64,000 nt of DNA, taken from positions 219,824 to 283,823 of the forward strand of contig JADLAT010000017.1 in the NCBI GenBank assembly GCA_020848095.1, read 5' to 3'. Under the pieces are notes generated by a model, which searched no databases, was not told where the DNA came from, and saw only the letters and a program-made list of their open reading frames with translations. Numbering within the stretch: position 1 is the first letter of the stretch; each line of letters opens with the position of its first letter. The position numbers and the translations under genes were made by a program. This document shows positions 39,333-46,834 of the stretch, one piece after another. The stretch is from Alphaproteobacteria bacterium (GTDB taxonomy: Bacteria; Pseudomonadota; Alphaproteobacteria; Micavibrionales; Micavibrionaceae).

Positions 39333-39805
39333 TGGACGAGATAAGCGAAGAAGTCAAAGACGCACCAAAAATTATCATGCTGCCGCCCGTTTTGGTGCTG
39401 CTGCATATCTGCGCCGGGTTGACGCTCAACTGGGTTTTTCACGGGCGGATGGGCCATGGATGGGGTTGGATCGGCATATGTATGCTCGGCGCGGCGTTTT
39501 TCATTATAAAACAGGCCAAAGATGCGTTCGAGGAAGCCGGAACCAACGTGCCCCCGAACCAGCCCGCACTCGCGATTGTCACGGGCGGGCCGTTCAAATA
39601 TTCGCGCAACCCGATGTATCTTTCCTTCATGATCGGTACGGCGGGGCTGGCGCTTCTGGCGGGCGCGCCCTGGATGCTGCTGGTGCTGTTTCCGTTATTT
39701 TATCTGCTCGACCAGCGCGTGATCGTGCCGGAGGAAGAATACCTCACCGCAAAATTCGGCGCGGTCTATACGGATTACAAAGAAACCGTCCGGCGCTGGA
39801 TTTAG
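39332..39805 (+). CDS. Isoprenylcysteine carboxyl methyltransferase-like membrane protein
   Basis: A 157-residue membrane protein of the ICMT/PEMT methyltransferase superfamily. It has the family C-terminal motif GPFKYSRNPMYLSFMIGTAG, followed by hydrophobic segments and RVIVPEEEYLTAKFGAVYTDY, in which the EExYLxxxFGxxYxxY ending is diagnostic. Bacterial members methylate unknown small molecules or lipids. It is translationally coupled to lepA by a one-base overlap, a common pairing only in some lineages. Confidence 0.88.
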   Translation: MDEISEEVKDAPKIIMLPPVLVLLHICAGLTLNWVFHGRMGHGWGWIGICMLGAAFFIIKQAKDAFEEAGTNVPPNQPALAIVTGGPFKYSRNPMYLSFMIGTAGLALLAGAPWMLLVLFPLFYLLDQRVIVPEEEYLTAKFGAVYTDYKETVRRWI

Positions 39806-39822
39806 GGGCGGGTATAAATACA

Positions 39823-39860
39823 TATTTTTAGCCATACTATTTGCAGTATTTTTAGCCATA
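39823..39860 (+). repeat. 14-base direct repeats upstream of brnT, candidate operator
   Basis: Two perfect copies of TATTTTTAGCCATA at 39823-39836 and 39847-39860, a 24-base period. They occupy the short gap between the methyltransferase and brnT. BrnA represses its own operon, so duplicated sites directly before brnT are natural operator candidates, though no binding data can be read here. Confidence 0.6.
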
Positions 39861-39872
39861 TGATAGTCTATA

Positions 39873-40154
39873 ATGAGATTTGAGTGGGATGAAGACAAAG
39901 ATGCCTACAATCAAAAGGAGCACCGCGTTTCTTTTGAGGAAGCCATGGACGCCTTTGCCGACCCGGACCGCCTGATCGTTTTCGATGAAAAACACAGCGA
40001 CACTGAGAAACGCTGGTACTGCGTCGGGAGAGTTGGGAGCCGCGTCATTACGGTCCGCTTTACCGTCCGCGAAAGTGTGATCCGCATCATCGGCGCGGCG
40101 CAATGGAGAAAGTGGAAAAAAGAATATGAAACACACAAGAAACAAAAACAGTAA
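39873..40154 (+). CDS. brnT: BrnT family ribonuclease toxin
   Basis: Type II toxin with a RelE-like fold that cleaves RNA. The 93-residue product begins MRFEWDEDKDAYNQKEHRVSFEEAMDAF-like (MKFEWD is the family start), then FDEKHSDTEKRWYCVG and ITVRFTVRESVIRIIGA. The conserved RxxWYxxG and RIIxAR-like strand are present, the latter as RIIGAAQWRKWKKEYE. No Shine-Dalgarno site precedes the ATG. The 3' end overlaps brnA by 29 bases. Confidence 0.9.
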   Translation: MRFEWDEDKDAYNQKEHRVSFEEAMDAFADPDRLIVFDEKHSDTEKRWYCVGRVGSRVITVRFTVRESVIRIIGAAQWRKWKKEYETHKKQKQ

Positions 40155-40392
40155 TTTCTATTCGCCGGACGATCACCCTGACGCGCCCGGCCCGGATGCC
40201 GTTATCGTCCCCGATTTTCTCCCCTCCCCCGCCGAACTGGCGGGCGTAAGCCGCAAGTCGAAAGTCACGCTGGAACTGGAGACCGAGAGCCTGAAATTTT
40301 TCAAGGAAAAGGCAAAAGAGCTCGGCGTGCCCTATCAACGCATGATCCGGAATCTGATCGAAGAATACGCAGCGCGGCATAAAGGGAGCTGA
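40126..40392 (+). CDS. brnA: BrnA family antitoxin
   Basis: Antitoxin partner of BrnT. The 88-residue protein has a polar N-terminal toxin-binding region followed by a ribbon-helix-helix-like C-terminus: KSKVTLELETESLKFFKEKA, then GVPYQRMIRNLIEEYAAR. The RHH part should bind the operator and repress the operon. It overlaps brnT by 29 bases, which is unusually long but typical of tightly coupled toxin-antitoxin pairs. Confidence 0.9.
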   Translation: MKHTRNKNSNFYSPDDHPDAPGPDAVIVPDFLPSPAELAGVSRKSKVTLELETESLKFFKEKAKELGVPYQRMIRNLIEEYAARHKGS

Positions 40393-40501
40393 TTGCCTTC
40401 ATCAGTCTCTTTCTGGCTTCTCTGACCTATGCTTGCGCTTACAGGCATCGATGGAGATTAAATTCAATTCGTCATTGCGAAGAAGCGATAGGTCGGGCAC
40501 G

Positions 40502-40555
40502 ATAATTCTGCGTTTGGCGTTTATTAATGTGTTTAAAGTGAGAGATGAGCGTTAA
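40502..40555 (+). pseudogene. Degenerate second copy of the lepA 3' end
   Basis: The 40 bases 40516-40555 match the last 40 bases of lepA (39293-39332) at 32 positions by my alignment, including the exact run GGCGTTTATTAA. The reading frame and the stop codon are kept: LAFINVFKVRDER against [13 protein letters not shown]. Similarity continues weakly a few codons upstream. The copy lies on the same strand about 1.2 kb downstream of lepA, beyond the methyltransferase and brnTA. It may be a duplicated attachment site or the relic of a tandem duplication. Confidence 0.6.
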
Positions 40556-40564
40556 ACGCTCATC
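40544..40564. terminator. Hairpin between convergent brnA and a hypothetical gene
   Basis: Perfect 8-base inverted repeat GATGAGCG/CGCTCATC with a five-base loop. It lies between brnA on plus and the gene ending at 40575 on minus. No strong T-run follows on either strand, so termination is only possible, not clear. Confidence 0.4.
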
Positions 40565-40574
40565 CAACATAATG

Positions 40575-40964
40575 TCAAGCTAGACGACGCCCCGGATTTT
40601 CATCTTGTGAAAGAACAGAGGCGGCAAGAGCTTTTATCTCTTTGTCAGTTGGCTTATGGCCTCTAAGCACTTTGCTCGCAAGCGATGACATGATATCCGA
40701 TGATTGTTTTTTTGCATGCACTTCTTCAAACAGCACGTACTGATTTATTAAATCTCGAATAACCCTTAAACGTTCAACACCCTTCCTCGGATTGTTAATG
40801 CTATTTAGAGGGTGCCCAAAACTCTTAAGGGTATGCCCGAATGATTTCAATGGATGGACACAACTATTTAACGGATGATTGTAGCTTCTTAGTGGGTCCG
40901 AAAAACTACAGTCAGATTTAATATCTTCGATTAGTTTAAAAAAAATATCTATAACGTTGCTCAT
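40575..40964 (-). CDS. Unknown protein with six 7-residue repeats
   Basis: A 129-residue protein I cannot assign. Residues 20-61 are six tandem units of seven residues: SFSDPLR, SYNHPLN, SCVHPLK, SFGHTLK, SFGHPLN and SINNPRK, with consensus S-x-x-H-P-L-K/N. The N-terminus (MSNVIDIFFKLIEDIK) and C-terminal half are helical and charged, ending in a DENPGRRLA tail. It converges on brnA. Codon use is more AT-rich than that of neighbouring core genes, suggesting acquired DNA. Confidence 0.6.
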   Translation of the reverse strand: MSNVIDIFFKLIEDIKSDCSFSDPLRSYNHPLNSCVHPLKSFGHTLKSFGHPLNSINNPRKGVERLRVIRDLINQYVLFEEVHAKKQSSDIMSSLASKVLRGHKPTDKEIKALAASVLSQDENPGRRLA

Positions 40965-41000
40965 ACTTCTTCTTTCTCATATGTAGGCATGCGCCCACTG

Positions 41001-41030
41001 TTGACAAAGAAGGGAAAATCGCCGTATGGT
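41001..41030 (+). promoter_or_regulatory. Promoter of the candidate small RNA
   Basis: A perfect TTGACA at 41001-41006 with TATGGT at 41025-41030 after 18 bases. No gene start lies within a normal distance downstream, but a strong terminator does. Confidence 0.55.
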
Positions 41031-41036
41031 CTCGTT

Positions 41037-41103
41037 GTCAAACACAACCGGAGGCGAGTTTTCTCTTCTTCGTTTGGGCCGCTCCTTACGGAGCGGTTTT
41101 TTT
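41037..41103 (+). ncRNA. Candidate small RNA, about 67 bases
   Basis: Between a TTGACA promoter and a rho-independent terminator there is no plausible coding region. The predicted transcript has a small 5' hairpin, GTTGT-CAAAC-ACAAC. It ends in CCGCTCC (41079-41085), loop TTAC, GGAGCGG (41090-41096) and seven Ts. The middle contains GGAGGCG, which could pair with or mimic a ribosome-binding site. It matches no RNA family I know. The strand and ends are predicted from motifs alone. Confidence 0.5.
41079..41103 (+). terminator. Strong rho-independent terminator
   Basis: Seven-base-pair GC-rich stem with a TTAC loop followed by seven Ts. It ends the candidate small RNA and shields the AT-rich region downstream. 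Confidence 0.9.
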
Positions 41104-41429
41104 CTGCCCGAGATGTCATCTACACCCGTAGAAAATTTAAATCCACATCGATCAGAATGTTACTAATTTACTATGATTTAGCACTCACACCACGTAATTG
41201 CCAAATCTATTATTACATTTAGCGGGGATAAATTAGAGAATCAACTAAAAACTACATATTGTAGATTTTTTTTGTGATAACCCCACATATTGCGCTTTTA
41301 TGAATATTTTTGTTCTTATTTTTTTCTATTTTTGTTTATATTTACTGTGACCTATGGCTTTCTATTGAATTTTAACATTAGAATCGATCTTGTTTTCCCC
41401 TCACACGAAAAACCCTCTAAACTCATCCC
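41104..41429. other. AT-rich region without genes
   Basis: About 325 bases, markedly richer in A and T than the surrounding genes, especially 41240-41370 with long T runs. I see no credible open frame, RNA or clear repeat. It may hold the promoter of the small gene at 41430, or be left-over acquired DNA. Confidence 0.6.
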
Positions 41430-41636
41430 ATGAAAACAAAACACCGTCTTCAGCCTTGCATCAGCTGTGACACGATTACGCCGCACACAAAGGTCGCGCG
41501 GGGGCATAGGGGGCTGGATTTTGTGTTGTTCATTCTGACGGGTGGGCTGTGGTGGTTTGCTATACGGGTGCGGCCACGGCCCGCTTCGCGCTGCGATGTC
41601 TGTGGAACGCCGTATAACAAAAAAGCCCCCCTCTGA
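41430..41636 (+). CDS. Small zinc-ribbon-like membrane protein
   Basis: A 68-residue protein with CISC near residue 10 and CDVC near residue 55 enclosing one hydrophobic segment, FVLFILTGGLWWFAI. Two CxxC pairs suggest a metal-binding ribbon interrupted by a membrane hairpin or span, a layout seen in several small uncharacterised families. There is no Shine-Dalgarno site. It sits 61 bases before the ferritin-like gene on the same strand. Function unknown, and whether it is expressed is uncertain. Confidence 0.55.
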   Translation: MKTKHRLQPCISCDTITPHTKVARGHRGLDFVLFILTGGLWWFAIRVRPRPASRCDVCGTPYNKKAPL

Positions 41637-41697
41637 ACTTTTTTTCTCCTTGCGCGTTGGCCCGGCATACAACACGAAAAACTCGAGGAGAGAACTC

Positions 41698-42201
41698 ATG
41701 AAGACCAATGATCTGGACGATGTATTTTGCACCATGTTGTGCGATATTTATCAGGCGGAGACGCTGCTGGTGGATGCCATTCCCAAGATGGTGGATGCCG
41801 CGAGTGACCCTGTATTGAAAGAAGGCCTTCGTCGCCATCTGGGGGAGACGGAGCAGCAAGTTGAGCGTCTTGAGCAGATTCACGAAGAGCTAAGCAAGCC
41901 TATCAAGAATATTCCCTGCGCCCCGGTGCAGGAGATGATTGATGCCGGCGATCTTATGTACGGCAACGCCAAGGAAGGCCCGGTGCGTGACGCCGCGATT
42001 ATCGCCACCGCGCAGAAGATTGAGCATTACGAGATTGCCTCTTATGGCACCTTGATTGGTCTTGCGCAATCTCTGGGCTATAGCGCCAGCGTGATTGAGA
42101 AGCTGCGTCAGGCTTTGGCTGAGGAAAAATCCGCCGATGCCGCCTTGAGCTCTGCCGCGTGTGAGCGCATTAACGCCGCCGCGATGGCCAAGGCCGCTTA
42201 A
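41698..42201 (+). CDS. Ferritin-like DUF892 (YciE/YciF family) protein
   Basis: A 167-residue all-helical protein of the stress-induced YciE/YciF family with a four-helix ferritin-like bundle. Metal-ligand-type positions can be seen in DIYQAETLLVDAIPKM, LRRHLGETEQQVERLEQIHEEL and IEHYEIASYGTLIGLAQSLG. The ATG at 41698 follows a near-perfect GAGGAGAG at five bases; the open frame extends upstream but not convincingly. A strong terminator follows. Homologues are often general-stress genes, and regulation here is not visible. Confidence 0.92.
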   Translation: MKTNDLDDVFCTMLCDIYQAETLLVDAIPKMVDAASDPVLKEGLRRHLGETEQQVERLEQIHEELSKPIKNIPCAPVQEMIDAGDLMYGNAKEGPVRDAAIIATAQKIEHYEIASYGTLIGLAQSLGYSASVIEKLRQALAEEKSADAALSSAACERINAAAMAKAA

Positions 42202-42217
42202 AGAAACAAAGTGAGAG

Positions 42218-42291
42218 CCGGTCTGTTTCCTCGTATCCGCCCCCTATGGATTTTCAAAAGGGTGGATTTTCAGGAACAGGCCGGTTTTTTT
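42218..42291 (+). terminator. Long hairpin terminator after the DUF892 gene
   Basis: Outer stem CCGGTCTGTTTCC (42218-42230) against GGAACAGGCCGG (42273-42284) with one bulge and one mismatch. An inner ATCCGCCC/GGGTGGAT stem and seven Ts (42285-42291) complete it. It overlaps the uvrB stop on the opposite strand. Confidence 0.8.
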
Positions 42292-44314
42292 AAGAGGCGA
42301 TGCCCAGATCCCAATCTTCGAGGCGTTTGAGCTCATCGCGCACTCTGGCGGCTTCTTCGAACTCAAGATTTGAGGCGGCCTCCAGCATTTGTTTTTTCAA
42401 GACCTCCATGCGTTTATGCAGCTTGGCCGGGCTGGCGCGGAATTCTTCCTGCTCGATGACCTCATGCAGGCTGCGCGGTTTGGGGATTTCCACCCGGTCG
42501 GCACGCTCGAAAACGCTGTCCAGTATGCTGTCGATGTTTTTGCGCACACTCTCCGGCGTGATATTGTTTTCCGCGTTATATTCGACCTGTTTCTCACGGC
42601 GGCGATTGGTTTCCTCTATCGCGTATTGAATGGAGTCTGTGATTTTATCGGCATATAAAATGGCCTTGCCGCCGAGATTTCGCGCGGCGCGGCCTATGGT
42701 CTGGATAAGGGATGTGCGCGAGCGCAGGAAGCCCTCCTTATCCGCATCCAAAATCATGACGCGCATACATTCGGGGATGTCCAGCCCCTCCCGCAGGAGG
42801 TTAATCCCCACCAGCACATCGAACGTGCCGCGCCGGAGGTCCTGCATGATCTCGATGCGCTCCAGCGTGTCCACATCGGAATGGATATACCTGACCCGGA
42901 TGCCGTTTTCATTCAGGTATTCCGTCAAGGCTTCGGCCATTTTCTTGGTGAGCGTGGTGACCAGCATTCGCCCGCCCTGCCCGATGATCTCCCGCGCCTC
43001 GTGCATCAGATCATCCACCTGCGTTGCCGTGGGGCGGATTTCCACCGGCGGGTCGATGAGGCCGGTGGGGCGCACGACCTGCTCCGCCGAGATGCCGCCG
43101 GATTGCTCCAACTCCCACGGGCCGGGCGTTGCGGATACGAAGATCGTCTGGCCGCGCAGGGCGTTCCATTCATCGAATTTCAGCGGGCGGTTATCCACGG
43201 CGGCGGGCAGGCGAAAGCCGTATTCCACCAACGTCGATTTACGCTTGAAGTCGCCGTTATACATGGCGCGGAGCTGGGGCAGCATGACATGGCTTTCATC
43301 GAGGAACATCAGCGCGCCCTCCGGCAGGTACTCGATCAGGGTTGGCGGGGCCTGTCCCGGCGCGCGGCCCGTGAGATAGCGGGAGTAATTCTCGATCCCC
43401 TGACACATGCCGGTGGCCTGCAGCATTTCGAGATCGAAGCTCGTGCGTTGCTCCAGCCTTTGCGCCTCCAGCAGTTTATTTTCCGATTCCAGATGTTTAA
43501 GCCGGGTTTTTAAATCCTGTTTTATGTTGCGTATGGCCTGCTGCATCGTTGGGCCGGGCGTGATGTAGTGCGAGTTGGCGAAAATCCGCACGCCCTCAAG
43601 CGCGGTGAATTTCTCTCCGGTTAGCGGGTCAAACTCCGTGATGCTCTCCAACTCATCTCCAAAAAGGTCGAAACGCCAGGCCCGGTCTTCAAAGTGGGCG
43701 GGGAAAAGGTCAACGCAATCGCCGCGCACGCGGAAAGTTCCGCGCTCGAAAGCAATGTCATTGCGTTTGTATTGCAATTCGATCAGGCGGGCGATGAGGG
43801 CCTGCCGGTCGATGCGCTCGCCCTTTTCCATGCTGAAGGCCATGGCCATGTAATCCTCTTTCGAGCCTATGCCGTAAATACACGACACAGAGGCCACGAT
43901 GATGACATCCGGACGCTCAAACAGGCTGCGCGTGGCGGCATGGCGCATGCGGTCAATCTGCTCGTTGATGGCGCTGTCCTTTTCGATATAGGTATCCGAG
44001 CGCGGGACATAGGCCTCCGGCTGGTAATAATCGTAATAGGAAACGAAATACTCCACCGCGTTTTCGGGGAAGAAGGATTTAAACTCGCCGTAAAGCTGGG
44101 CCGCCAGCGTTTTGTTCGGCGCGAGGATGAGCGCCGGGCGCTGCATCTCCTGAATGACATGCGCCATGGTGAAGGTCTTGCCGGAGCCGGTCACGCCCAG
44201 CAGGGTCTGATCCGTCAGCCCGGTGCGCAGCCCCTCACAAAGCTTGCGGATGGCGTCCGGCTGATCGCCGGCGGGCGTGAAATCAGAATGAAGATGAAAA
44301 GGCATCTGAGGCAT
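42290..44314 (-). CDS. uvrB: UvrABC excision repair subunit B
   Basis: Damage-verifying helicase of nucleotide excision repair. The product of about 674 residues has Walker [16 protein letters not shown], the beta-hairpin [20 protein letters not shown] and [17 protein letters not shown]. Helicase motif V/VI regions are [10 protein letters not shown] and QTIGRAARN. The C-terminal UVR domain ends [19 protein letters not shown]. The frame is open up to 44350; homology begins at MPFHLHSDF, so ATG 44314 or 44305 is the likely start. No clear Shine-Dalgarno site precedes either. Confidence 0.97.
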   Translation of the reverse strand: MPQMPFHLHSDFTPAGDQPDAIRKLCEGLRTGLTDQTLLGVTGSGKTFTMAHVIQEMQRPALILAPNKTLAAQLYGEFKSFFPENAVEYFVSYYDYYQPEAYVPRSDTYIEKDSAINEQIDRMRHAATRSLFERPDVIIVASVSCIYGIGSKEDYMAMAFSMEKGERIDRQALIARLIELQYKRNDIAFERGTFRVRGDCVDLFPAHFEDRAWRFDLFGDELESITEFDPLTGEKFTALEGVRIFANSHYITPGPTMQQAIRNIKQDLKTRLKHLESENKLLEAQRLEQRTSFDLEMLQATGMCQGIENYSRYLTGRAPGQAPPTLIEYLPEGALMFLDESHVMLPQLRAMYNGDFKRKSTLVEYGFRLPAAVDNRPLKFDEWNALRGQTIFVSATPGPWELEQSGGISAEQVVRPTGLIDPPVEIRPTATQVDDLMHEAREIIGQGGRMLVTTLTKKMAEALTEYLNENGIRVRYIHSDVDTLERIEIMQDLRRGTFDVLVGINLLREGLDIPECMRVMILDADKEGFLRSRTSLIQTIGRAARNLGGKAILYADKITDSIQYAIEETNRRREKQVEYNAENNITPESVRKNIDSILDSVFERADRVEIPKPRSLHEVIEQEEFRASPAKLHKRMEVLKKQMLEAASNLEFEEAARVRDELKRLEDWDLGIAS

Positions 44315-44363
44315 ATAACAAGATATAGCGCCGCAACAACCATCCGCCAATGTCTTTAGCGAT

Positions 44364-44400
44364 AAAAAAATCCCCCCGCAGGCTTATTATTGCGGGGGGA
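44364..44400 (-). terminator. Terminator of the divergent aminotransferase gene
   Basis: Ten-base perfect stem TCCCCCCGCA (44371-44380) and TGCGGGGGGA (44391-44400), followed on the minus strand by seven Ts (44370-44364). It lies 16 bases after the stop of the gene at 44416. Confidence 0.9.
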
Positions 44401-44415
44401 TTAATTTATGGATTG

Positions 44416-45747
44416 TTACATTCCGGGAATGCGCGGGCTGTTTTTGATGTGTTCAAGGCCTTCCTTGAGGTTTTGTAACCCCTGCGCGTATCTTTCTGTG
44501 GGCTCTGCATTGGCGGTGCGGATCAGCAAGTTTCCTTCCTTGTCCACGCCATTATTTACACCAACCCAATCGAAATTCTGGAGCATAGCTTCGATGAAAT
44601 CGTTACCGTCTTTGATGTCATAGTGGCCATCACTGACATCAATCCTGCGCTTCTGAAACTCAGGCCCCAGCTTCATCAAAGACGTCATGCCGGGATCGCC
44701 GTCCACCATATTTTGGGGCTTGGCGGTTTTTACAAGACCACCCTGATTGGTAATATATTTATCGCGGAGGTTTTGGTAATGTTTGAGATGCTCAGCGTCC
44801 TTATCTGGTCCAAAACCATCATAGATTTGTGCCATATAAGCTGGATTATACGCAACACCGATGGACTGCATTAGCCTTTCCTCAACATCCGCCGCGATTT
44901 TGGGGTGTGTCACAACAAAACTGAGACCCGGCGTGGCCGTCCCAAGTGCTTTTGAAAAGCTAATGACCGCAATCCACGGTGTCTCTGAATCTGGATCGGT
45001 CAATTCCTTGATGCCATGATCGTAATACGGACCGTCGAGATCAGTATTTTGTTTCAGCGCATGGAAATACGGAATATCCAGAATATGAACGACGGGCGTT
45101 TTTGCTCCTTTATTGATCTCTTCTAGATCGGCTTGCAGGCCTATTGCGTACTTCTTTCCGTAGTTTTTGCCCGTCGGGTTATGATGGGCCCCATTTGTAT
45201 AAACAGCAAAGAGATTCCCTCGCTTCAAAATCTCCGATATATCGTTGTCGTAGTCGTTTTTAGGATTACTGTAATGGACGATCTCGGCACCCTTTGTATT
45301 CTTTTGAACCTGCCCCGAAACCATTGGCCAATGGCCTCCTGGCAAGGCTATTTTATTACCGTTTGCCACGTTGAAGGAATACGTAATACCTTCCCGCAAT
45401 CCTACCCGCCCCTGCATCGGCAGAACAAATGTGTTCTTTGCGGTGGCCGATACACCTAAAAAGCGCCCGAGCCATGCACCGGCCCGTTCCCTCACAGCCA
45501 TTTCACCTCCGGGTACCCCGTTGTATCTCGGCGTAATATCGCTTTTTCCCGGCGTATAGATAACATCATTCCCAAGAATCGCCTTAGGGCCTTTTTCTGT
45601 TTCCGCCCCCTGCCCCATATTTATGACCGCACGCCCGGTTTTATTTTCCTCATGATAAGAAGCAGCATTTCTAAAAAGGCGCGTAGAAGCCGTTGTCGGG
45701 CTTATGGAGCGGTCAAGTTGGACGGGGATTCTTTCGCGTAGAGCCAT
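44416..45747 (-). CDS. Divergent class I aminotransferase-like PLP enzyme
   Basis: A 443-residue fold-type I protein. HHNPTGKNYG and ISFSKALGTATPGLSFV correspond to the HNPTG and SFSK regions of the aspartate/aromatic aminotransferases, with the Lys of SFSK binding PLP. Otherwise similarity is weak: the usual GxR(V/I)G after the lysine is replaced by ATPGLSF, and a long insert is rich in Asp and Asn. An aromatic aminotransferase is a guess. ATG 45747 follows AGGTGA at six bases; GTG 45756 overlaps that site. It has a dedicated terminator and is divergent from sdhC. Confidence 0.75.
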   Translation of the reverse strand: MALRERIPVQLDRSISPTTASTRLFRNAASYHEENKTGRAVINMGQGAETEKGPKAILGNDVIYTPGKSDITPRYNGVPGGEMAVRERAGAWLGRFLGVSATAKNTFVLPMQGRVGLREGITYSFNVANGNKIALPGGHWPMVSGQVQKNTKGAEIVHYSNPKNDYDNDISEILKRGNLFAVYTNGAHHNPTGKNYGKKYAIGLQADLEEINKGAKTPVVHILDIPYFHALKQNTDLDGPYYDHGIKELTDPDSETPWIAVISFSKALGTATPGLSFVVTHPKIAADVEERLMQSIGVAYNPAYMAQIYDGFGPDKDAEHLKHYQNLRDKYITNQGGLVKTAKPQNMVDGDPGMTSLMKLGPEFQKRRIDVSDGHYDIKDGNDFIEAMLQNFDWVGVNNGVDKEGNLLIRTANAEPTERYAQGLQNLKEGLEHIKNSPRIPGM

Positions 45748-45876
45748 ATTTTTCACCTGTTCTGTTCGTGGTTTTTTTATATCTCATTATTTGATTATGA
45801 GAATGAATGAGACATAACGTCTCGCCTTCAATAGCGCAATATAAATTTATTGTTCCTACAGAAAAATTTTTCGGGC

Positions 45877-45905
45877 TTGCACTTGAGCGCCGCGCTTCAT
45901 AGATT
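45877..45905 (+). promoter_or_regulatory. Probable sdhCDA promoter
   Basis: TTGCAC at 45877-45882 and TAGATT at 45900-45905, 17-base spacer, about 45 bases before the sdhC ATG at 45950. Confidence 0.5.
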
Positions 45906-45949
45906 GGCTTTGAGGATTTTTCTAACTTCTTTGCCGAAAGATACATAAC

Positions 45950-46411
45950 ATGACGCCGAGCGACCGTCCGCTTTCTCCGCATCTTCAGGTTTACAAGCCG
46001 CAGCTGACCACTATGCTTTCGATCCTGCACAGGGCCTGTGGTGTGGCGCTGGCGCTGGGGTCGCTCATGGTTGTCTGGTGGCTGGTCGCGGCGGCCTGCG
46101 GGCCGGAAGCGTTCGGAACGGCGCAGCAATTCGCGGCATCCCCCCTTGGCACGTTCATGATTTTTGGCTGGTCGGTGGCGCTGTTTTACCATTTATGCAA
46201 CGGTGTGCGGCATTTGATCTGGGATACCGGGCATTTGCTCAAGATTGAAAACGCCTATCGCGCGGGCTATGCGGTTTTATGCGCAACCGTTCTTTTGACG
46301 GCGGCGGTATGGGGATGCGCGCTCAAATTCTCACCAGATGCGGCGTTATCCGCCCCTATCGTGAGCGACACGCTGGCCAACACCACCCCCAAAACGGAAG
46401 GATGGCAATGA
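45950..46411 (+). CDS. sdhC: Succinate dehydrogenase cytochrome b556 subunit
   Basis: Membrane anchor that binds haem b and ubiquinone in complex II. The 153-residue product begins with the family signature RPLSPHLQVYKPQLTTMLSILHRACGVAL. Three membrane segments follow, and FYHLCNGVRHLIWDTGH carries the haem-ligand histidine. It overlaps sdhD by 4 bases. First gene of sdhCDA; sdhB is elsewhere (22778). Confidence 0.95.
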   Translation: MTPSDRPLSPHLQVYKPQLTTMLSILHRACGVALALGSLMVVWWLVAAACGPEAFGTAQQFAASPLGTFMIFGWSVALFYHLCNGVRHLIWDTGHLLKIENAYRAGYAVLCATVLLTAAVWGCALKFSPDAALSAPIVSDTLANTTPKTEGWQ

Positions 46412-46806
46412 TGGACACCAAAGAAAAACAAGGCAGCATGAGATCACCTCTGGCGCGCGCGCGTGGGCTTGGCGCCGCCGGTCACGGCAGCGGACACTGG
46501 ATGGCGCAACGTTTTACCGCGATTGCCAATATTCCCCTGACGCTCTGGCTGGTGTATTCGATCATTACCCTTAAAGGGGCGAGCCATGAGGTTTTTGTTG
46601 CCTGGCTGGGCCAGCCGGTGAATGCCGTTTTGATGATTTTGTTCCTGCTTTCGGTGTTTTACCATGCCGCGCTGGGGCTTCAGGTTGTGATTGAAGATTA
46701 CGTTCATTGTTCCTGCGCGAAGATCACGGCTTTGATCGGTATAAAGTTTGCCCTGCTGGCGCTGGCGATGGCTTCCATTCTATCCATCCTGAAAGTGGCG
46801 CTATAA
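46408..46806 (+). CDS. sdhD: Succinate dehydrogenase membrane anchor subunit
   Basis: Second membrane anchor of complex II. The 132-residue product has [40 protein letters not shown] and [17 protein letters not shown] with the haem-side histidine, in three membrane segments. The ATG at 46408 overlaps the sdhC stop and follows GGAAGGA. sdhA starts 28 bases downstream. Confidence 0.94.
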   Translation: MMDTKEKQGSMRSPLARARGLGAAGHGSGHWMAQRFTAIANIPLTLWLVYSIITLKGASHEVFVAWLGQPVNAVLMILFLLSVFYHAALGLQVVIEDYVHCSCAKITALIGIKFALLALAMASILSILKVAL

Positions 46807-46834
46807 AAATTCACAAGGCCCGGAAAGAAAAATT

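Noticed and set aside
39869..39874. TATAAT directly before brnT as a -10 element
   Set aside because: It overlaps the brnT ATG, so transcription would begin inside the gene and miss the conserved MRFEWD start. There is also no matching -35.
40368..41000. CRISPR array suggested by short repeats in this accessory stretch
   Set aside because: The only regular repeats are 21-base units inside a coding frame, with no spacers and no cas genes in the window.
40989..41222. A 77-residue plus-strand frame across the sRNA candidate
   Set aside because: It reads straight through a strong rho-independent terminator, starts upstream of the predicted transcript start, and its product resembles nothing.
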